From contig CABIXM010000025.1 of assembly GCA_902362725.1 (NCBI GenBank), positions 1 to 50,914 on the forward strand: a stretch of DNA of 50,914 nt, written 5' to 3'. Positions 47,628 through 50,914 of the stretch are shown here, one piece after another. The translations under genes and the position numbers were made by a program. A model generated the notes under the pieces. It had not been told where the DNA came from, did no database searches, and worked only from the letters and a program-made list of their open reading frames with translations. This DNA is from Clostridiaceae bacterium. Lineage in GTDB: Bacteria > Bacillota > Clostridia > Lachnospirales > Lachnospiraceae. How positions within the stretch are numbered: the first letter of the stretch is position 1; each line of letters opens with the position of its first letter.

Positions 47628-49316
47628 ATGAAATCATCAGAGGATTTGCGGAGCAGACTCCGCTCCATCGATCACCGGAGCTATCCGGCTTATAAAGATT
47701 TGAAAGGACAGTATGATTTCGGGAATTATACGCTGTCTATTGACCACGTACAGGGGGATCCCTTCGCAGCGCCCTCCCGGCTGTCTGTGATTGTGCCCGC
47801 GAAAAGAGCCGCATTTCCGGCAGAATATTATGACACGCTGCCGAAACGCGTCACCCTGCAGGATCACCTGACCCGGCTCTTCGGCGCGCAGATCGCCCGG
47901 GGCAGCAAGCAGGCGGGCGGCTCTGGAAAAAGCGGTCTCCTCGCCGTCTCACGCTGCGGCCAGGAGGTGCTGGAGCGTACCGCCTGCCGGGTAAATAAAG
48001 GGGAAGTGACGCTTCGCTTCGAGGCCGGTTTTCCGGCGCACGGACGGACTATCGACGCACGGGGACTGGAAAAGATGCTCTTTGACATTCTGCCGGGCTG
48101 CGTACTGAATAGTCTCTATTTTCGGAAAATTAGTCAGGAACGGCTGAAAACTGCTATTGAGCTCTGCGAGGATCAACAGTATATCCGCGCAAAGCTTCCT
48201 GAACTGGGACTCTGCGCTTTTCTGGCCAACGGCTCCATCCTGCCCCGTCAGAGCGGCGTTTCTGATAAGCCTATGGAGCAGGCGGTTCCGTTTCGCTCTC
48301 CGGCTTCCATGGAAGTGGCGCTTACGCTGCCTCACCGCGGAGCGGTCAGCGGTATGGGCATTCCAAAAGGCGTTACCCTCTTTGTGGGCGGCGGCTATCA
48401 CGGCAAGTCCACGGTGCTGCAGGCCCTGCAAAATGGCGTCTACAACCACATTGCAGGGGACGGACGGGAGCTTGTCATTACTGATGAAAGTGCCTGGAAG
48501 CTGCGCTCCGAGGACGGCCGCAGCGTCACAGATGTGGATATCTCGCCGTTTATCCGGCAGCTTCCGGGAAGAAAAGACACCGTTCACTTTTCTACCGAAG
48601 ACGCCAGCGGAAGCACTTCTCAGGCCGCCAATCTGATGGAAGGCGTCGAAAGTGGAAGCCGGTTGCTGTTAATCGACGAAGATACCTCTGCCACCAATTT
48701 TATGATTCGCGACCGGCTGATGCAGCAGGTGGTTTCTCCGGAAGAAGAGCCGATTATCCCCTTTATCGAGCGGGTACGGAGTCTCTATGAAGATCTGGAA
48801 GTTTCCTCCATCATTGTAGCCGGAAGCTCCGGTTCGTATTTCTACGTGGCCGACCACATCATCCAGATGAAGGAATACGTTCCCCTGGACATCACAGAGA
48901 AAGCCAAGGCAGCTGCCGCAGACTTCCCGGTCTTCTCTGCTGCCCAGTCCGCCTTCCCCACCGTCCATTCCAGGCGCTGCCCGCGCCCAAACGCAGCCCT
49001 CAAAAAAGACGACCGCCTGAAACTGAAAGCCTCAGGCACCAGCGAACTCTCCCTGAATTACGACACCGTAGAACTCCGCTACCTGGAACAGCTCCGCGAC
49101 AGCGAGCAGACCATGGCGCTGGCCTATATTCTGAAGTATTTGGAGGTGTCCGTTATGGACGGACATAAGAGTATGGAAGAGCTGGCGAAGCTTATCGAAG
49201 CGCAGATCGACAGCAAGGGACTGGAAAGCCTGTTTGTCGGGGCGGATGTGAGGGCCTCGTTGGCACGACCCCGGGGGCAGGAGATTTTGGGGTGTGTGAA
49301 CCGGTATCGGATGTGA
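47628..49316 (+). CDS. ABC-class P-loop ATPase (PF09818-type)
   Basis: A 562-residue cytosolic ATPase of the family annotated as predicted ATPase of the ABC class. Residues ~1-240 form the N-terminal domain (SVIVPAKRAAFP, VTLQDHLTRLFG); Walker A is GGGYHGKSTVLQAL (~253-266), a signature-like SGSTSQAANLMEG follows (~328) and Walker B is SRLLLIDEDTSATNFM (~345). The C-terminus (~440-562) is helical. The trypanosome homologue MRB1590 binds RNA. AAAGGAG precedes the ATG. No transmembrane partner is nearby; substrate unknown. Confidence 0.85.
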   Translation: MKSSEDLRSRLRSIDHRSYPAYKDLKGQYDFGNYTLSIDHVQGDPFAAPSRLSVIVPAKRAAFPAEYYDTLPKRVTLQDHLTRLFGAQIARGSKQAGGSGKSGLLAVSRCGQEVLERTACRVNKGEVTLRFEAGFPAHGRTIDARGLEKMLFDILPGCVLNSLYFRKISQERLKTAIELCEDQQYIRAKLPELGLCAFLANGSILPRQSGVSDKPMEQAVPFRSPASMEVALTLPHRGAVSGMGIPKGVTLFVGGGYHGKSTVLQALQNGVYNHIAGDGRELVITDESAWKLRSEDGRSVTDVDISPFIRQLPGRKDTVHFSTEDASGSTSQAANLMEGVESGSRLLLIDEDTSATNFMIRDRLMQQVVSPEEEPIIPFIERVRSLYEDLEVSSIIVAGSSGSYFYVADHIIQMKEYVPLDITEKAKAAAADFPVFSAAQSAFPTVHSRRCPRPNAALKKDDRLKLKASGTSELSLNYDTVELRYLEQLRDSEQTMALAYILKYLEVSVMDGHKSMEELAKLIEAQIDSKGLESLFVGADVRASLARPRGQEILGCVNRYRM

Positions 49317-49381
49317 ACTCACGGCCCCACACGGGGGCCGACACATTGACAAAGTAGAGAGATTAATGGGAGGTAATCAAA

Positions 49382-49660
49382 ATGACTGATTTGGGACAGA
49401 TGTTATATGATGATGGATGGAATGCTGGAGTAACACACGGCATTACCCAAGGTATTACTCAGGGTATTACTCAGGGTATTACAAAAGGACTTGTAGATGC
49501 TGTTCTGCTGTGTCTGTCTGAGCTTGGTACCATTCCACAGCAGGTAAGTAACCGTATCCAATCCACTACTGATGAAAAAGAACTCAAAACCTGGCTGAAA
49601 GCAGCCAAAAATGCAGATAGTATTGAGCAGTTTTGCAAAGATACCGGTTTTGAAAAATAA
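49382..49660 (+). CDS. Short protein with a GITQ repeat (Rpn/PD-(D/E)XK tail-like)
   Basis: A 92-residue protein: a short lead (MTDLGQMLYDDGWNAGVTH), a four-fold 4-residue repeat (GITQ x3, then GITK; 12-bp DNA repeats at 49440-49487) and a helical tail. Such Gly-x-x-Gln/Glu repeats followed by a helix are typical of the C-terminal end of Rpn-family recombination-promoting nuclease/transposase proteins, whose catalytic domain is missing here. GGGAGGT precedes the ATG, so it may be expressed as a stand-alone remnant. Function unknown. Confidence 0.6.
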   Translation: MTDLGQMLYDDGWNAGVTHGITQGITQGITQGITKGLVDAVLLCLSELGTIPQQVSNRIQSTTDEKELKTWLKAAKNADSIEQFCKDTGFEK

Positions 49661-49682
49661 TTTATACACCTAATAAACAACC

Positions 49683-49710
49683 AAATGGCACACGTCCCCG
49701 TGTGCCATTT
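49683..49710 (+). terminator. Terminator hairpin between GITQ protein and spoIIID
   Basis: 12-bp stem AAATGGCACACG/CGTGTGCCATTT with a 4-nt loop; it can serve both converging genes. Confidence 0.75.
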
Positions 49711-49816
49711 TCCATCTCATTTTTCACTTAAATCCACCGCATCACCTGGCCCAGACTCTTCCATCCGTATCGGCAATGATGGGGCTTCTCCTGTATTCTG
49801 CAAAACACAGATTTTT

Positions 49817-50074
49817 CTATCTGCCATGCTGATGCAGATATTTTTCTCTGGTCGCCAGGCCGCCCCGGATATGTCGTTCGGATTTGTTCACATCAAGCAC
49901 CTTCCGGGCCTGTCTTGCAAGGCCCGGATTGATATGCAGAAGGCGGTCTGCTACATCCTTATGTACCGTACTCTTACTGATTCCAAATTTCTTCGCTGTC
50001 TGCCGCACTGTCGCATTGTTTTCAATGATATAATTCGCTATATTTACCGCTCGTTCTTCGATATAATCCTTCAA
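49817..50074 (-). CDS. spoIIID: Sporulation transcription regulator SpoIIID
   Basis: An 85-residue SpoIIID: KDYIEERAVNIANYIIENNATVRQTAKKFGISKSTVHKDVADRLLHINPGLARQARKVLDVNKSERHIRGGLATREKYLHQ, the full conserved protein with its central helix-turn-helix (~22-45). In Bacillus and clostridia it controls mother-cell genes with sigma-E. The only in-frame start is a TTG at 50074, preceded by GGGGGA (5 nt away). It marks the organism as a spore former. Confidence 0.93.
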   Translation of the reverse strand: MKDYIEERAVNIANYIIENNATVRQTAKKFGISKSTVHKDVADRLLHINPGLARQARKVLDVNKSERHIRGGLATREKYLHQHGR

Positions 50075-50171
50075 GGTTTTCCCCCATAAGAACGTTTTTT
50101 ACATCTTATGAAGGGAGCACTGCGGTTATACCCTGCCGGAAACAGATTCTCTATATAAGCAAAACCCGGTA

Positions 50172-50200
50172 TTGAAACTCTGCCCCTTTTCAGGTATAAT
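50172..50200 (+). promoter_or_regulatory. Promoter of the riboswitch transcript
   Basis: TTGAAA (50172-50177), 17-nt spacer, TATAAT (50195-50200), a few bases before the aptamer. Confidence 0.75.
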
Positions 50201-50205
50201 AAATT

Positions 50206-50265
50206 GGGTATAAGTCTGCAAAACGGGCAGACGTTTCTACCAACCGCCAAACTGGTTGACTACCC
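50206..50265 (+). ncRNA. Guanine-class purine riboswitch aptamer
   Basis: P1 GGGTA (50206-50210) pairs with TACCC (50261-50265). J1/2 is TATAA. P2 is GTCTGC/GCAGAC. J2/3 is the conserved GTTTCTACC (50233-50241). P3 is AACC(G)/(T)GGTT. Loop L2 (AAAACGG) and L3 (CCAAAC) carry the GG/CC that form the kissing interaction. J3/1 is GAC, with C at the position that specifies guanine rather than adenine. Confidence 0.85.
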
Positions 50266-50284
50266 TGTCGGTAGTCATTTTTTT
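50257..50284 (+). terminator. Riboswitch terminator overlapping P1
   Basis: 8-bp stem TGACTACC/GGTAGTCA with a 5-nt loop and a run of T. Its 5' arm includes the 3' strand of P1, so aptamer and terminator exclude each other. Confidence 0.75.
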
Positions 50285-50297
50285 ATTTCAGGAGAAA

Positions 50298-50312
50298 ATG
50301 TTAAGAAATTAA
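50298..50312 (+). pseudogene. Start of riboswitch-controlled gene, interrupted
   Basis: CAGGAGAAA lies directly before ATG-TTA-AGA-AAT-TAA. Only four codons remain (MLRN) before a stop. The DNA that follows belongs to the IS607-type element, so the original gene was probably cut by its insertion. The product cannot be identified; guanine riboswitches usually control purine transport or salvage genes. Confidence 0.5.
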
Positions 50313-50368
50313 AGCAATTGACAAATGTGATTGAATGTGTTTAAATATACTCAAAGGAGTAAGCTATT

Positions 50369-50914
50369 ATGAACACACCAAATATCACAAATTACAAGCC
50401 AAAAGATTTTGCTGAATTGTTAGGCGTGTCTGTTAAGACATTGCAACGCTGGGATAGGGAAGGAACTCTAAAAGCAAATCGAACTCCAACGGATAGGCGT
50501 TATTACACTTACGACCAGTATCTTCAATTTAAAGGCATAAATACCGAAAATGACCAACGCCAAGTAGTTATTTATGCGAGAGTGTCTACGAGAAACCAAA
50601 AAGATGATTTACAAAACCAGGTCGCATTTTTAAGACAGTTTTGTAATGCCAGAGGAATCATTGTAGACCAATGTATGGAAGATTATGGGAGTGGACTGAA
50701 TTACAATCGTAAAAAGTGGAATGAGTTATTAGATGAAGTAATGGAGCAAAAAATCAAAACTATAATCGTAACCCATAAAGATAGATTTATTAGGTTTGGT
50801 TATGATTGGTTTGAAAAATTCTGTATGAAGTTTAACACAACCATTGTGGTGGTAAATAATGAAGCATTATCACCACAAGAAGAACTTGTGCAGGATATTG
50901 TTTCAATACTCCAT
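50369..50914 (+). CDS. tnpA: IS607-type serine recombinase/transposase TnpA (runs off the window)
   Basis: At least 182 residues. The N-terminus is a MerR-like helix-turn-helix (NYKPKDFAELLGVSVKTLQRWDREGTLKANRTPTDRRYYT, residues 7-46), followed by a serine-resolvase domain with VVIYARVSTRNQKDDLQNQV (catalytic Ser in ARVS, ~77) and VVTHKDRFIRFGYDWF. This arrangement is unique to IS607-family TnpA. AAAGGAG precedes the ATG. The 3' part and any TnpB partner lie beyond the window. Confidence 0.93.
   Translation, partial: MNTPNITNYKPKDFAELLGVSVKTLQRWDREGTLKANRTPTDRRYYTYDQYLQFKGINTENDQRQVVIYARVSTRNQKDDLQNQVAFLRQFCNARGIIVDQCMEDYGSGLNYNRKKWNELLDEVMEQKIKTIIVTHKDRFIRFGYDWFEKFCMKFNTTIVVVNNEALSPQEELVQDIVSILH
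50369..50914 (+). mobile_element. IS607-family insertion sequence, left part
   Basis: The left end lies between 50300 and 50340 and the element continues past the window. IS607 elements lack terminal inverted repeats, so the exact boundary cannot be set from sequence alone. Confidence 0.7.

Larger units (their letters stand above)
50075..50368. other. Upstream region of spoIIID and riboswitch leader
   Basis: 50075-50170 is the spoIIID leader with no clear promoter picked out. 50172-50284 carries the promoter, riboswitch and terminator. 50298-50312 is a four-codon start of a broken gene. 50313-50368 is the IS607-type leader with TTGACA at 50319-50324. Confidence 0.6.

Overview
The window looks like chromosome from a spore-forming, anaerobic gut Lachnospiraceae bacterium (Blautia/Ruminococcus-like). 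This rests on the gene families: SpoIIID, YtaF, class II Fba, mannose-family PTS, a ribose-type amino-sugar ABC transporter, a Cys-less PurF paralogue, and AGGAGG-type ribosome binding sites. GC-rich chromosomal genes alternate with AT-rich accessory DNA. No tRNA or rRNA gene was seen.

Layout. 1-680 is debris of a mobile element (RepA-like C-terminus, NYN/PIN-like fragment, XRE regulator C-terminus). 754-6142 holds a HD hydrolase - Cys/Met PLP enzyme - MalY/PatB operon and a divergent DmsA-like molybdoenzyme. 6200-19940 is an accessory region abutting the 3' end of guaA. Att-like copies of the guaA end lie at 6348, 10244 and 12365, and guaA itself is at 19927. The region can be read as stacked elements: (a) two copies of a 68-residue protein plus 13-bp repeat arrays flanking a D-allulose-type epimerase and its LacI regulator; (b) a broken DUF5343/HEPN defence-like gene pair and a KilA-N protein; (c) an integrative mobilizable element with MobV relaxase, candidate oriT, RepA-like ATPase, MobC-like protein, tyrosine integrase, excisionase, XRE regulator and a type I toxin-antitoxin locus.

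19927-30482 is mostly housekeeping or transport: guaA, a Ca2+-type P-ATPase, ytaF, a MATE exporter, a DUF2752 protein, fba and a PurF-like protein without the glutaminase cysteine. 30769-39114 is an N-acetylgalactosamine/galactosamine locus: PTS IIB-IIC-IID, an AraC regulator, agaS-IIA-yajC, nagA and gatZ/kbaZ. 39182-41398 encodes a lipoprotein and a membrane-anchored C39 peptidase. 41534-47435 is a gntR - ribose-type ABC transporter - nanE - nanK operon that should convert imported ManNAc to GlcNAc-6-P, which the adjacent NagA can deacetylate.

47628-50914 carries an ABC-class P-loop ATPase, a short repeat-containing protein, spoIIID, and a guanine-class riboswitch with an overlapping terminator. 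Its target gene appears to be interrupted after four codons by an IS607-type element that runs off the window.
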